A stretch of DNA of 58,503 nucleotides from positions 1 through 58,503 of the forward strand of contig JANTGM010000029.1 in the NCBI GenBank assembly GCA_024762925.1. The letters are read 5' to 3'. Below the pieces are notes generated by a model. The model was not told the DNA's origin, searched no databases, and saw only the letters and a list, made by a program, of their open reading frames with translations. Positions 37,731 through 46,500 of the stretch are shown here, in pieces; the stretch's first letter is position 1; each line of letters begins with the position of its first letter. Source of the DNA: Kofleriaceae bacterium. GTDB taxonomy: Bacteria > Myxococcota_A > Polyangia > Haliangiales > Haliangiaceae. The translations under genes and the position numbers were made by a program.

Positions 37731-38476
37731 CGCCCCCTTCGTTCTTTGCCGGCTCTCAACAAGACCGCCACAAGAACGATCAATAGAACGGTCGCCCCGC
37801 CCTGCCCGCCTCCAACACCACAACTCATCGGTGCGTCATCGACTGGAGCCGGTGTGTCCGGCTCACAGACCGTGTCAACTGGGCAAAGCGCCAGAGCATA
37901 TGTGGCAACGTCATCGTTGAGAGGATCAATGAAGCGCCGCTCCGAGTCATCTGCACCATCACCATCGAGCATCGCGATGTGCAACGTCGCTTGACTGCCC
38001 TCCGAGGGTGCCCACCAGGAGAAGGTCCATTCGGTTTCTCCTTCACCAAAGCCCTCTGCGACCGCAACCGTTCGCTCGGCCTCCAGAAGGACTTGCTGTC
38101 CCCCCGACGCCACCAGTCCAACGGGGTTGCCAGCGGCATCGGTAAAATCCGCAACAAACGTATTGGGGTTAAAGGCCGACTGCAGCCCTCTGTGCTCACC
38201 CAGCAGGCGCACTGTTACCGGATAGATGAGTCCCGGCGTGTAGACTCCAGAGGTCAGGGGCGAGTTGACTTCCACGGCAATCCGCCGCTGCGCATCTACG
38301 TGGCAAATCGAACAATCGTAGCCTTTGAATCGCTTCGATCCGCTGTAGTACATGCCCCCGCCTCCGCCGGAGTTCGCGGTTCTGGAAAACGAAGCGACCT
38401 CGTGGAACGCATGTGCAGACGAAGAAATCGAAAGCATTCCGAGCAACATTCCGAGCAGCATGAACCATCGAATCAT
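37727..38476 (-). CDS. Exported Reeler-like CxxCH protein with MYXO-CTERM-like tail
   Basis: A 249-residue exported protein (signal GMLSISSSAHAF). A CSICHVD haem-type motif is at about residue 55, then a Reeler-like beta domain (TSGVYTPGLIYPVTVRLLGEHRG). The end is Cys-Gly-rich, one hydrophobic helix (ATVLLIVLVAVLLRA) and basic residues, like a MYXO-CTERM surface anchor. Overlaps both neighbours, so it is in the cus operon. A surface haem or copper-redox role is inference. Confidence 0.7.
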   Translation of the reverse strand: MIRWFMLLGMLLGMLSISSSAHAFHEVASFSRTANSGGGGGMYYSGSKRFKGYDCSICHVDAQRRIAVEVNSPLTSGVYTPGLIYPVTVRLLGEHRGLQSAFNPNTFVADFTDAAGNPVGLVASGGQQVLLEAERTVAVAEGFGEGETEWTFSWWAPSEGSQATLHIAMLDGDGADDSERRFIDPLNDDVATYALALCPVDTVCEPDTPAPVDDAPMSCGVGGGQGGATVLLIVLVAVLLRAGKERRGR

Positions 38477-38979
38477 GGACCAACCTCCTCTCTAACGGCG
38501 CAGTCCTCGGGGGCACTCGCTCCATCGGCAAAGTCACGTAAGACTTGATATCCGACGTCTCCTCGGTCGAGGAAGACGTCGTCCTCCCCGAAGAGGTCTC
38601 GGCCCCTATGAAATAGGCCGCCAACGCGAGCATCCAGCGGTTTGTCGGCAAGCAAGGTTTCCTCGCCATCGTCTCGCCCAACAAAGCCACTCGCCATTCG
38701 AAAGTTGGCCAAGAGTTCCTCGTCGGTGAGGGGGGTCTCGTATTCATCCCAGGGGATGCTCAATCGAAATCGTTGTTCCGCAAATAGCATCAGAGGCCGC
38801 TCGTCATTGCCATGACAGGCCATGAACGAACATCTTGCTGCCAAAACTGGCTGTACGTTGCATCGAAAGTAGTTCTCATCGAGAAGCGTGAGGTCCTCGC
38901 GCTTGGCAAGCCCGTCTTGCGCACAGTTTGCAAGCGCGATGCCCAGGACGCCCACCGCTATCAGCTTTGAAATACTCAT
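38473..38979 (-). CDS. CxxxxCH lipoprotein (cus operon)
   Basis: A 168-residue lipoprotein (LIAVGVLGIALANCAQ). It has one CSFMACHG motif (C-x4-CH) at about residue 45, like the first haem-type motif of many predicted myxobacterial/planctomycete surface cytochromes, followed by a helical domain. I use ATG 38979 since it overlaps the upstream stop. Haem binding is possible but C-x4-CH is not the standard motif. Confidence 0.65.
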   Translation of the reverse strand: MSISKLIAVGVLGIALANCAQDGLAKREDLTLLDENYFRCNVQPVLAARCSFMACHGNDERPLMLFAEQRFRLSIPWDEYETPLTDEELLANFRMASGFVGRDDGEETLLADKPLDARVGGLFHRGRDLFGEDDVFLDRGDVGYQVLRDFADGASAPEDCAVREEVGP

Positions 38980-40046
38980 CACCACTCTACCTTTGCGCCA
39001 CCACCAGCGAGTAACGCCACTCGCCGTGGCAGTCTTGGAAAATTCCGAAATCGATAGCGAATGGCGCCGACCCTTGCGTCCAGTTTTAATGGTCCCAACT
39101 GCAATCCGAGCTGTGCATTGCCACCAACGTTCCACATCGACGCCAGCTCGCGATCACTGCTCATGAACCGAAAGCTGGTCGGATAGCTCGCACGATAGAA
39201 GTCAGCTTGACTCTGATTGTACAAACGACCATCCAAAGCCGCCGAGACTCGTTTCGACAATTCGACTGAGAAACGGACTGTGCCCGTGTGGGAAGCGATG
39301 CCCCAATCGTCCCGGTAGAGACGATAGTCAATGCGGGCGGAAGCTCTGGGCGTCAAAGAGCGCAGAACAAAGGCGCTGAGAGCGTGACGCCTGCGCTTGT
39401 CGGGATGTCGCTCTGGCACCGTCGTTCCATCAGACGCAGCGACATAGCGATACGGACTGGATTGAAATCCCGACAGGGCCTGAAATGAATACGCGATTCC
39501 GCCGCGACTTTTTCTGTCTAGCAGTTGCCCTACAGATACTTCAGCCGAGTGAGACAACAGAGAACGCTCGAAACTTGGATCCATCGCACGACCAATCTTG
39601 TTGCGCGTGAACCCGTAGCCAGCAGACAGCACGGTGTTCTTCTGAAATAGCTCGCGTGAACCCGCTAGAGAGGCCGTGTGACTGAGCCAATCATTCTCCT
39701 GTGAGCGTACAGTTCCTACAGTAAGGTTCGAACCGGCGACAGGCACCACCGCTCGTGCGCCCACTTCGACCCGATTCTCTTGCCAGCGCCCGGTCGCGGC
39801 GGACACCACATCGACAGACGCCGAGGACACCGCGTCGAGAACGGTATGGGCTCCGATGGAGATGGCCCCAGGAAGAGTCGCATCAACGTCTGCGATGCTC
39901 GTCACTACAGTCGTGGCATCATTGTCGTCGTAGACCAGCAAGCGAGCTGTCGCATCCCCTGCGCCATCCTCGCGCTCCTGAGCATCTGAAGCCGCAGTCC
40001 CAGCAAGCGTCAGACAGGCCAGGATAATTCCTAGTTGCAGCCGCAT
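38979..40046 (-). CDS. DUF3570-family outer membrane beta-barrel protein
   Basis: A 355-residue exported protein (signal ending GTAASDAQ). The pattern LPGAISIGAHTVLDAVSSASVDVVSAATGRW is the DUF3570 signature, followed by many amphipathic strands ending in VEW. In other bacteria DUF3570 genes pair with DUF4266 genes, as here. Function of the pair is not known. It overlaps both neighbours. Confidence 0.85.
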   Translation of the reverse strand: MRLQLGIILACLTLAGTAASDAQEREDGAGDATARLLVYDDNDATTVVTSIADVDATLPGAISIGAHTVLDAVSSASVDVVSAATGRWQENRVEVGARAVVPVAGSNLTVGTVRSQENDWLSHTASLAGSRELFQKNTVLSAGYGFTRNKIGRAMDPSFERSLLSHSAEVSVGQLLDRKSRGGIAYSFQALSGFQSSPYRYVAASDGTTVPERHPDKRRRHALSAFVLRSLTPRASARIDYRLYRDDWGIASHTGTVRFSVELSKRVSAALDGRLYNQSQADFYRASYPTSFRFMSSDRELASMWNVGGNAQLGLQLGPLKLDARVGAIRYRFRNFPRLPRRVALLAGGGAKVEW

Positions 40047-40282
40047 CCGCCCCCTCCAACACCGCTTCCGCCGACGGAACCTTCACGATACTCGTGAACG
40101 TGGCCCTCTAGCTTGGCGTCACTGGCATCTCGCTCCTGCATCGTCTTGCGAGAATGAGCCTCGCGTTCAAACGGTTTGACTCGAACGCATCCGACGCAGC
40201 ACGACAAAATGAGCGTTGCCCCGATCCCCGCGAAGAGCTTCGCGAGCGCTCGACCATCCGTTTTTACATTCGTGTCCGCCAT
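40031..40282 (-). CDS. DUF4266-family small lipoprotein
   Basis: 83 residues: lipoprotein signal (LILSCCVGC), the conserved VKPFER motif, DASDAKLEGHVHEYREGS and a Gly-rich tail ending GGCGCN. This is the standard DUF4266 layout. It is partner of the DUF3570 gene next to it. Confidence 0.88.
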   Translation of the reverse strand: MADTNVKTDGRALAKLFAGIGATLILSCCVGCVRVKPFEREAHSRKTMQERDASDAKLEGHVHEYREGSVGGSGVGGGGCGCN

Positions 40283-40287
40283 AGGAT

Positions 40288-41829
40288 TTACTCATTCTCC
40301 AACATGATGAGCACATCATCTGCCTCGTCGATGAGTGCAGCGTCGAGGTCACCATCTCGATCAAAATCAACGAGGATGCAGCACGAAGCATCTTCGGGAG
40401 AGTCGAACTCCATGAAGCGACGAAAGTTTCCCGCGCCGTCATTCTCGAAGAAGCTCCAATCGCTGTTCGACGTCGAGAAACTCGACAGAACCCAATCGAG
40501 ATCTCCGTCGCCGTCGAGGTCTCCAAGGTCCGTCGATGCATTCCCCGGGTCGGTCGTGTGTATCGTGGCCTCCCCAAACACGCCAGGTTCCGTGGAAACG
40601 ATCAAGCTTCCTTTGCCGGAGTGTCCTCCAGCAACCGCAACATCAGCGATACCGTCGCCACTCAAGTCGGCGACATTGACGTGCCACAGTCCCTTCGGCG
40701 TAGTTGTGGAGGGGCCCGGTATGAAATGTCCTTCCCCTCGTCCCAACAGTCCCATGATCGTGCCGTCGTCGTGCCCACCCACGACAAGGTCCATAACGCC
40801 GTCGTTATCAATGTCGCCAGCGCCGATAGCGTAGTCTCCTTCGATATCAGGAGTCTCCAGAACCGTCCGTACCAAGAAGTTCCCGTTTCCTGCATTCACG
40901 TGAATCGAAAGGGAATCGTCTACATAGTCTGCGGTAACGATATCCTCGAGTCCGTCGGCGTTCACATCAATCAACGTGACGCCCCTTGGCTGGCACCCGG
41001 TTGGGAGCTCCTGCCATGGAGAAAGGCGTCCATCGGATTCCCCTTTGTACAAGCTCACAACATCGTCGCGAGTGTTCGCTACCACCAGATCAACAAAGCC
41101 GTCCCCATCCAGGTCAGCCGCGTGACTCGGACTCGGTCCGTGCCCTGTTGCCATCGTTCCAGGCTGCCGTTGCATGCCTATGCTTCCGTCGCTGGTGTTG
41201 CTAAACGTGACGACGTCGTCACTATGCTCATTGACCAGCGCCAGATCTGCAAAACCGTTGCGATCCAAATCGATGGCAACACCACCATAGGTCTGTGAAA
41301 AATTGCCCTCGACGCCTTGGGTACTGTGGCGTTCGATTTCTCGCAAACTAGACTCTGAGAGGGGCGCCGACGCTGGTGTGGCCGAAACATAGAATTGCCA
41401 GACGAAGCCGTGCGGCGCGAGAAAACTCCCATCGCTGGCTTTCGCAGATTTCGGAAGCAGGACGGTGATGCGCTCTCCTGCCATTGGCGAATTGTCGGGC
41501 GTAAATTCGAGAGTAGAGCCGTTTACTGTCACGAGCCCTTCCATCGGGCCAGAGTGCTCCCCCATTACGTGCAACTCTTGTGCGGCTTCAATTGGCGCGT
41601 CGAACTCGAGTCGAATTGCTGTCCCGTCGCCAAACTCATAGTTCGCTGGAGCGGAAGAAACGATTCGATGGTCGGCGAACGTTGGAGGAGAGTCCAAGTC
41701 TCTGGATTCGGTCGCGCCTGGCTCACAGCGCAGCGTTTCGCCACATCCACCTGTGCCAATCAACACCGACGTTGCGCAAAGAATCGAAATCGGAGTTCGG
41801 GCTGGGGAGAGTAGATTTACTTGGTTCAT
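40288..41829 (-). CDS. FG-GAP/VCBS-repeat lipoprotein
   Basis: A 513-residue protein with a lipoprotein-like N-terminus (LCATSVLIGTGGCG), an Ig-like domain (about 55-155) and then several FG-GAP/VCBS repeats with calcium-binding loops DLDGDGFVDLV, DVNADGLEDIV, DIDNDGVMDLV, DLSGDGIADVA, DLDGDGDLDWV and DFDRDGDLDAA, together forming a beta-propeller. Likely surface-exposed. It heads the cus-DUF operon (5 bp before DUF4266). Role in metal handling unknown. Confidence 0.85.
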   Translation of the reverse strand: MNQVNLLSPARTPISILCATSVLIGTGGCGETLRCEPGATESRDLDSPPTFADHRIVSSAPANYEFGDGTAIRLEFDAPIEAAQELHVMGEHSGPMEGLVTVNGSTLEFTPDNSPMAGERITVLLPKSAKASDGSFLAPHGFVWQFYVSATPASAPLSESSLREIERHSTQGVEGNFSQTYGGVAIDLDRNGFADLALVNEHSDDVVTFSNTSDGSIGMQRQPGTMATGHGPSPSHAADLDGDGFVDLVVANTRDDVVSLYKGESDGRLSPWQELPTGCQPRGVTLIDVNADGLEDIVTADYVDDSLSIHVNAGNGNFLVRTVLETPDIEGDYAIGAGDIDNDGVMDLVVGGHDDGTIMGLLGRGEGHFIPGPSTTTPKGLWHVNVADLSGDGIADVAVAGGHSGKGSLIVSTEPGVFGEATIHTTDPGNASTDLGDLDGDGDLDWVLSSFSTSNSDWSFFENDGAGNFRRFMEFDSPEDASCCILVDFDRDGDLDAALIDEADDVLIMLENE

Positions 41830-41994
41830 TTAGGCGTATTCCTTGATTGCGACGTCTGGCAAAATTCAGAAGCGATGGTTCGGTACATCGTCTCCACGAG
41901 ACTTCGTGCTGCGTGAGATGGCGTCACCTCGCTTCCGAGTGACTCGTGCGAGTACACAGTCTGCGACACGGCAGGAAGTGACCGACTTCCTTGG

Positions 41995-42030
41995 ACAACG
42001 TTTGCCCGAAACTCGTTTGCCCGAAACTCC
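41995..42030. repeat. Short tandem repeat upstream of the FG-GAP gene
   Basis: GTTTGCCCGAAACTC occurs twice in direct tandem order near 42000-42030 in the 238-bp gap that should hold the promoter of the long cus operon. It may be a regulator site; nothing else supports this. Confidence 0.35.
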
Positions 42031-42067
42031 GCTCCTGCGAGTATCGACAAGTGAAGGCGAGCGATTG

Positions 42068-42568
42068 TCATCGCTGAGACTCCGATGACGGACTGTGGGA
42101 GTGATGAGCTGCTGGAGTTTCAACTTCAACTCCGACGCCCATCTGATACACGAGCACGGCTCCGCGATCTGCTCCAACGGTCATCACAACGCTTTGGATG
42201 ATTGACAGCAGAAAGAGCCAACCACGCCGGATTCGGGCCCCGCGGAGCTCCCACCAGCCGAGACACGTAACGAGTGCCGAGACACCTGTTGCCCACAGCA
42301 TGATATCTCGATGGACATGCACTTCCCCGTGCCCCGGGGCGTCATGTCCCATGAGCGATGTACCGAGATAGCCTGCAGCTACCGCGGCCACCGCCGTAGC
42401 AACGCCGGCGGAATGAAGCCAGAGCCCCGACCGCCAGGCTCCAGCGCGATCCCTAAAGAGCGCGTAGCTCCACATAGCGCTTGCCGCGATCCAGAATGCG
42501 ATCGGGAAGTGCACGAGCATCGGGTGCAGATTGATGGCCGACTTGAGGCCTGGGAGAAGGGGTTCCAT
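42068..42568 (-). CDS. DUF2231-family membrane protein
   Basis: A 166-residue membrane protein with about four spans starting at LHPMLVHFPIAFWIAASAMWSY, the DUF2231 signature, and a His-rich end (HHSHSPSSESQR). Its next neighbour upstream is the DUF3347 lipoprotein. DUF2231 proteins often lie by copper or cytochrome genes; role not established. Confidence 0.82.
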   Translation of the reverse strand: MEPLLPGLKSAINLHPMLVHFPIAFWIAASAMWSYALFRDRAGAWRSGLWLHSAGVATAVAAVAAGYLGTSLMGHDAPGHGEVHVHRDIMLWATGVSALVTCLGWWELRGARIRRGWLFLLSIIQSVVMTVGADRGAVLVYQMGVGVEVETPAAHHSHSPSSESQR

Positions 42569-42580
42569 TGGAGGTAACTC

Positions 42581-43237
42581 CTAGTGGTCGTGGTCGCCGT
42601 GGGCTGGGTTCGCCGATGCGGCCTTGCCTTCCTCGTGCATCATTCCCTTGTGATGGTCGTGCACTTCGGAACCGCACGAGAGCATCTTCCCCCCCATGTA
42701 CGGATTTTCTAGAGCGGCACCGGGCTGAGCCCAGCGCTTGTACCCCTTGGCCATGGGGCACTCGAAAACGTGGTACTCCTTCCCCGCTTCTGGAGCGGCT
42801 GTCAGCATCGCAACAACGGACTTACTGACATCGCCGAATGCGACACGAACTTGTTCAATGTCGTCCATTGGAGTCGCCGCTAGAGCCTCGGCGGCTTTCA
42901 CCAGAGTGCCAATGTGTTCGTGAGCTGCATCCGGGGCAGACGCGTGCGCACTCTTTGAGGCCTCCACGATACCCTTCGCACAGTCGACGATTCCCTCGGA
43001 CGAATCGGCAGCCAAGAGTGCGCGGCATTTCTCGTAGGACTTCATCATGCCCGCGGCGAAGTTCTTTGTGGCTTGCGGAGCCACGTTGGGAGCTTCAGAG
43101 GCAGTCTGTGGAGGCACGGCCTTTTGTGCCTTTGTAGCGGGAACCTCAGGCGACTTCTTCTCCTCTTTGGAACAAGCGGAGAATGCGACGGTTGCGCTCA
43201 GTAGAGCGAAAAATGTAGATGTAGCGATTTTGTTCAT
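42581..43237 (-). CDS. DUF3347-domain lipoprotein, copper-related
   Basis: A 218-residue lipoprotein (signal SATVAFSACSKEE) with a helical DUF3347-like core and the end motif ECPMAKGYKRWAQ...NPYMGGKMLSCG, also found at the end of CusB in this window. The C-terminus is His-rich (HDHHKGMMHEEG...HGDHDH). It probably binds Cu/Ag in the periplasm and works with the Cus pump. Confidence 0.8.
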   Translation of the reverse strand: MNKIATSTFFALLSATVAFSACSKEEKKSPEVPATKAQKAVPPQTASEAPNVAPQATKNFAAGMMKSYEKCRALLAADSSEGIVDCAKGIVEASKSAHASAPDAAHEHIGTLVKAAEALAATPMDDIEQVRVAFGDVSKSVVAMLTAAPEAGKEYHVFECPMAKGYKRWAQPGAALENPYMGGKMLSCGSEVHDHHKGMMHEEGKAASANPAHGDHDH

Positions 43238-43476
43238 AGGAATATCCTTCTCAAACGAAATGAAACGACGGTGCGCCTTTGCCGATCGTCGGATCGGCAG
43301 ATCACGAGAGGCGCATCAAGCGATGCAAGAAATACGAGCGCACACTGCGGTGCGACCCTTCCGTCGGGACAGACGGCACCCAGTCGCTGCAGAGGCTCTG
43401 AACTTGAGGCTCGGCGAGAATGGTTTTCTCGCACCTACCACCCGAAACGGGCAGGAGCCTCAAAGCGTGTTGAGTA

Positions 43477-43866
43477 TCAAATAAGTAGAGAGGTTCGCAG
43501 GGAGAGAAGAGTGGTTCTCGGCGGCGGAGCTCTGGCTCGTGAGCATGTGGCGAGCAAACGTCCTTCGAGTGGTATCAACGTGTCGATAGCGACCTTGGTC
43601 GGCGGTGCTCCAACATCACTTGTAGACTCGGTGGTGATGGTCTTGACACTCTCCGTTCCCGCGTTTGCTGGAGAAGGCTTGCAGCAGCACGCCGAAGTTA
43701 CCTGCGACTGCTCGGAGTCACTGCCACTGTCACTGGCTACATCGCAGCACGTAGGTCCCACGAGCTCAATCCCATTGCCAGGCATTGGTCCACTCCAACG
43801 AACCGCCGGAGTGCCAAGCACTACCATTAGAAGAATGAGGACAAAACGAGGCACTGCAGATTCCAT
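43477..43866 (-). CDS. Small exported Cys-rich protein
   Basis: A 129-residue protein with an N-terminal hydrophobic segment (RFVLILLMVVLGTP) and two Cys groups (GPTCCDVAS and SACCCKPS). The C-terminus is basic and irregular. It is the third small Cys-rich exported protein next to a metal-efflux locus in this window. Metal binding is likely, function unknown. Confidence 0.55.
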   Translation of the reverse strand: MESAVPRFVLILLMVVLGTPAVRWSGPMPGNGIELVGPTCCDVASDSGSDSEQSQVTSACCCKPSPANAGTESVKTITTESTSDVGAPPTKVAIDTLIPLEGRLLATCSRARAPPPRTTLLSLRTSLLI

Positions 43867-44014
43867 AGCATAGGGAATCGGTTTAGGAAAGAGATGCGTT
43901 TACACATCGGACGAAGCGGCAAGCGCCGAGCCTTGAATTTCTCGTATCTATTCGGGTGGCTAAGCTGCACTAACTGACAACATCGTACGAATCATCGCGG
44001 TGACAATCGATGCC

Positions 44015-44149
44015 ATTGGCGGCATCATAACATCGACACTACTCACCCTCTTCGTATTGCCGGTACTCTCTTTCGTCTTTGGGCGCACAGTTGCCCCTGC
44101 GCGGGGCCCTGGGAATCTAGGAAGCGATCCTGAGCGAGGACAGCAATGA
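44015..44149 (+). pseudogene. 3' remnant of a czcA-type gene
   Basis: 45 codons read IGGIITSTLLTLFVLPVLSF, VFGRTVAPARGPGNLGSDPE and RGQQ-stop, nearly the same as the last codons of the system-1 CzcA at 16586 (high DNA identity). The stop overlaps the cadA ATG. Homology begins sharply at ATT GGC. The preceding codons of the same family are at 11061-11123, on the opposite strand. Confidence 0.85.
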
Positions 44150-46398
44150 GTGATAACCACAAGACATCGGCCTGCGGCGGAGATTCCTGTAGCACGGAAG
44201 CGTTGACGCCACGCCTACCCAGTCACCCGGCCTCAGACTATTCCCGATATCGGGTTCGAGGGATGGACTGTGCCGACGAAATCGCGGCCTTGCGCGAGTC
44301 GTTTGCAGGAGTCACGGAGCCCGACGCTCTGCGCTTCGATCTTCTCGATGGGACCATGGATGTACCCGCTGCGGTTTCGGAAGCGACGGTGGTCGAGCGG
44401 GTTGCTGCCGCCGGAATGCAAGCGAGCCCAGCCGGCCGCGACGAGGTCTCCACTTGGTGGAGCCGACACGGTTTGAATCTGCTGACGGCAATAAGTGGCG
44501 TGGCGGTTGCCCTTGCCTTTGTGATGCACGCTGTCCTTGAAGGAGCTAGCGCCGCAGTTGGGTCGGAGGGCATGGCGGCGGCCGAGCATGCTCGCCCGCT
44601 CGTCGTAACCGCTCTCTACCTTGCTGCGGTTGGAACGGGTTTGTTTCGAGTCGTGCCCAAGGCCTTGCTGGCACTGCAACGGCTTCGGCTCGACATGAAT
44701 GTCCTCATGACCATCGCCGTTGCCGGCGCGATAGCCCTGGGCGAGTTGTTCGAGGCCGGGACGGTAGCGTTTCTGTTTGCGCTCTCTCTTTCTCTCGAAG
44801 CCTGGAGCGTCGGAAAGGCTCGGCGAGCCGTCGAAAAGCTACTTTCATTGGCTCCGCCTACGGTCACCCTAAAGGATGGAAGCGGAATGACCGAGGTCGC
44901 GCCTGACTCGGTGGCGATTGGAGCCGTTTTCGTTGTTCAACCCGGAGAGCGTTTTGCTCTCGATGGCATCATCGTCGAAGGCTCATCCGACGTGGACCAG
45001 GCTCCCATTACCGGTGAGAGCGAAAGGGTCCCCAAGGATAAAGGCGACGAAGTGTTTGCAGGAACCATCAATGGCAATGGCTCCCTCGAGGTTCGGAGCA
45101 CGAAGCTTGCGTCCGACACCACGCTTGCTCACGTCATCGAAATGGTCGGCGAGGCCAGAAAAGACCGCTCCAATTCCGAGCGCTGGGTCGAACGCTTCGC
45201 TCGAATCTACACGCCTGTCGTCTTCACGGCCGCAGCGCTCGTGGCCCTGGGGCCGCCCCTGCTCTTTGGGCAGTCGCTTGAGCCGTGGATCTATCGCGCA
45301 CTCGTGCTGCTGGTCATTGGCTGCCCTTGCGCTCTGGTCATCGCAACCCCGGTGGCCATCGTCGCAGGACTGGCTGCAGCGGCAAGGAACGGCGTGCTCG
45401 TCAAAGGAGGCCAATTCCTGGAACTCCCAGCAGCGATTCAGGTCGTTGCGATGGACAAGACCGGCACACTCACAGAAGGTCGGCCGAAGGTCGTTTCTGT
45501 GGAGCCCGTAAACGACCACACATCCGAGCAACTCCTGGCCATTGCCGCCGCAGTAGAGTCCAAGAGCGAGCATCCCATCGCCCGAGCCATTGTCCAGCAC
45601 GCCGAGGAGCAGGGCGCGTCCGTGCCGCCCTGCAGCGAGGTACAGATCGTCCCAGGCAAGGGCACCACGGGAACGGTGGACGGCAAGCGCTACTGGCTGG
45701 GGTCCCATCGCTGGCTTGAAGAACGAGAGCAGGACACCTCAGAAATTCACCGAGCACTGGAAGATCGCTCAAACGCGGGCCGGTCAGTCGTTGTTGTCGG
45801 CACAGATGATCATGTTTGCGGGTTTATTACACTGGCCGATGGTCTACGGAGCGACAGCAAGGCCGCCGTGGCAGCCCTGCACGCAGCCGGCATCAAGCGA
45901 GTGGCCATGCTTACCGGGGACAACCAAGGTACGGCCGACGCAATCGCCACCGAAGTCGGTATCGACGATATTCGCGCCGAGCTCCTGCCCGCCGACAAGG
46001 TGACCGCCGTCGAGGCATTGGAACGCGACTACGGCGCTGTCGCCATGATTGGAGACGGAATCAACGACGCCCCAGCCCTCGCACGTTCGAGCCTCGGCAT
46101 CGCAATGGGCGTCATGGGGACCGACGTCGCTGTGGAAACCGCCGACGTCGCCCTCATGACCGATGACATGAGCAAACTCGCCTGGCTCATCGGCCACTCC
46201 AAGCGAACGCTCGGCATCATCCGCCAGAACACAACGTTTGCCCTCGGCATCAAGGTTGTGTTCGTGGTCCTAACGTTCACGGGTATCGCTTCGCTCTGGG
46301 GTGCTATTGCGGCCGATATGGGGGCGTCGCTATTGGTCGTCGCGAATGCGTTACGCCTGCTCAAGAGCGAGGATTCTTCGAGTTCACGTGATTCTTAG
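44146..46398 (+). CDS. cadA: CadA/ZntA-type P1B heavy-metal P-ATPase
   Basis: A 750-residue divalent-metal exporter. An N-terminal HMA-like domain has GMDCADE, with only one Cys of the normal CxxC, and a Cys-rich leader (ACGGDSCS). Then come the membrane helices, A-domain TGES (PITGESERV), the metal-site GCPCAL (about 392), the phosphorylation site DKTGTLTEG (about 437), SEHP and GDGINDAPAL (about 636). The CPC motif and lack of further HMA domains fit Zn/Cd/Pb export. ATG overlaps a czcA fragment stop, keeping the ancestral czcA-cadA junction. Confidence 0.93.
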   Translation: MSDNHKTSACGGDSCSTEALTPRLPSHPASDYSRYRVRGMDCADEIAALRESFAGVTEPDALRFDLLDGTMDVPAAVSEATVVERVAAAGMQASPAGRDEVSTWWSRHGLNLLTAISGVAVALAFVMHAVLEGASAAVGSEGMAAAEHARPLVVTALYLAAVGTGLFRVVPKALLALQRLRLDMNVLMTIAVAGAIALGELFEAGTVAFLFALSLSLEAWSVGKARRAVEKLLSLAPPTVTLKDGSGMTEVAPDSVAIGAVFVVQPGERFALDGIIVEGSSDVDQAPITGESERVPKDKGDEVFAGTINGNGSLEVRSTKLASDTTLAHVIEMVGEARKDRSNSERWVERFARIYTPVVFTAAALVALGPPLLFGQSLEPWIYRALVLLVIGCPCALVIATPVAIVAGLAAAARNGVLVKGGQFLELPAAIQVVAMDKTGTLTEGRPKVVSVEPVNDHTSEQLLAIAAAVESKSEHPIARAIVQHAEEQGASVPPCSEVQIVPGKGTTGTVDGKRYWLGSHRWLEEREQDTSEIHRALEDRSNAGRSVVVVGTDDHVCGFITLADGLRSDSKAAVAALHAAGIKRVAMLTGDNQGTADAIATEVGIDDIRAELLPADKVTAVEALERDYGAVAMIGDGINDAPALARSSLGIAMGVMGTDVAVETADVALMTDDMSKLAWLIGHSKRTLGIIRQNTTFALGIKVVFVVLTFTGIASLWGAIAADMGASLLVVANALRLLKSEDSSSSRDS

Positions 46399-46474
46399 TG
46401 ATTCGTTCCACGTGGTATCCCCTGATAGTTCCCATCCTTTGCGCTTGCTCTGCGGATGCCAACGCGCTCGCCCG

Positions 46475-46500
46475 AGAATAGCCGCGCACTGACTATTCTT
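46475..46500 (+). terminator. Weak hairpin after cadA
   Basis: AGAATAG...CTATTCT with an 11-12-nt loop lies 77 bp after the cadA stop and is followed by GACGATTTTCTT. A possible but weak rho-independent terminator. Confidence 0.3.
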
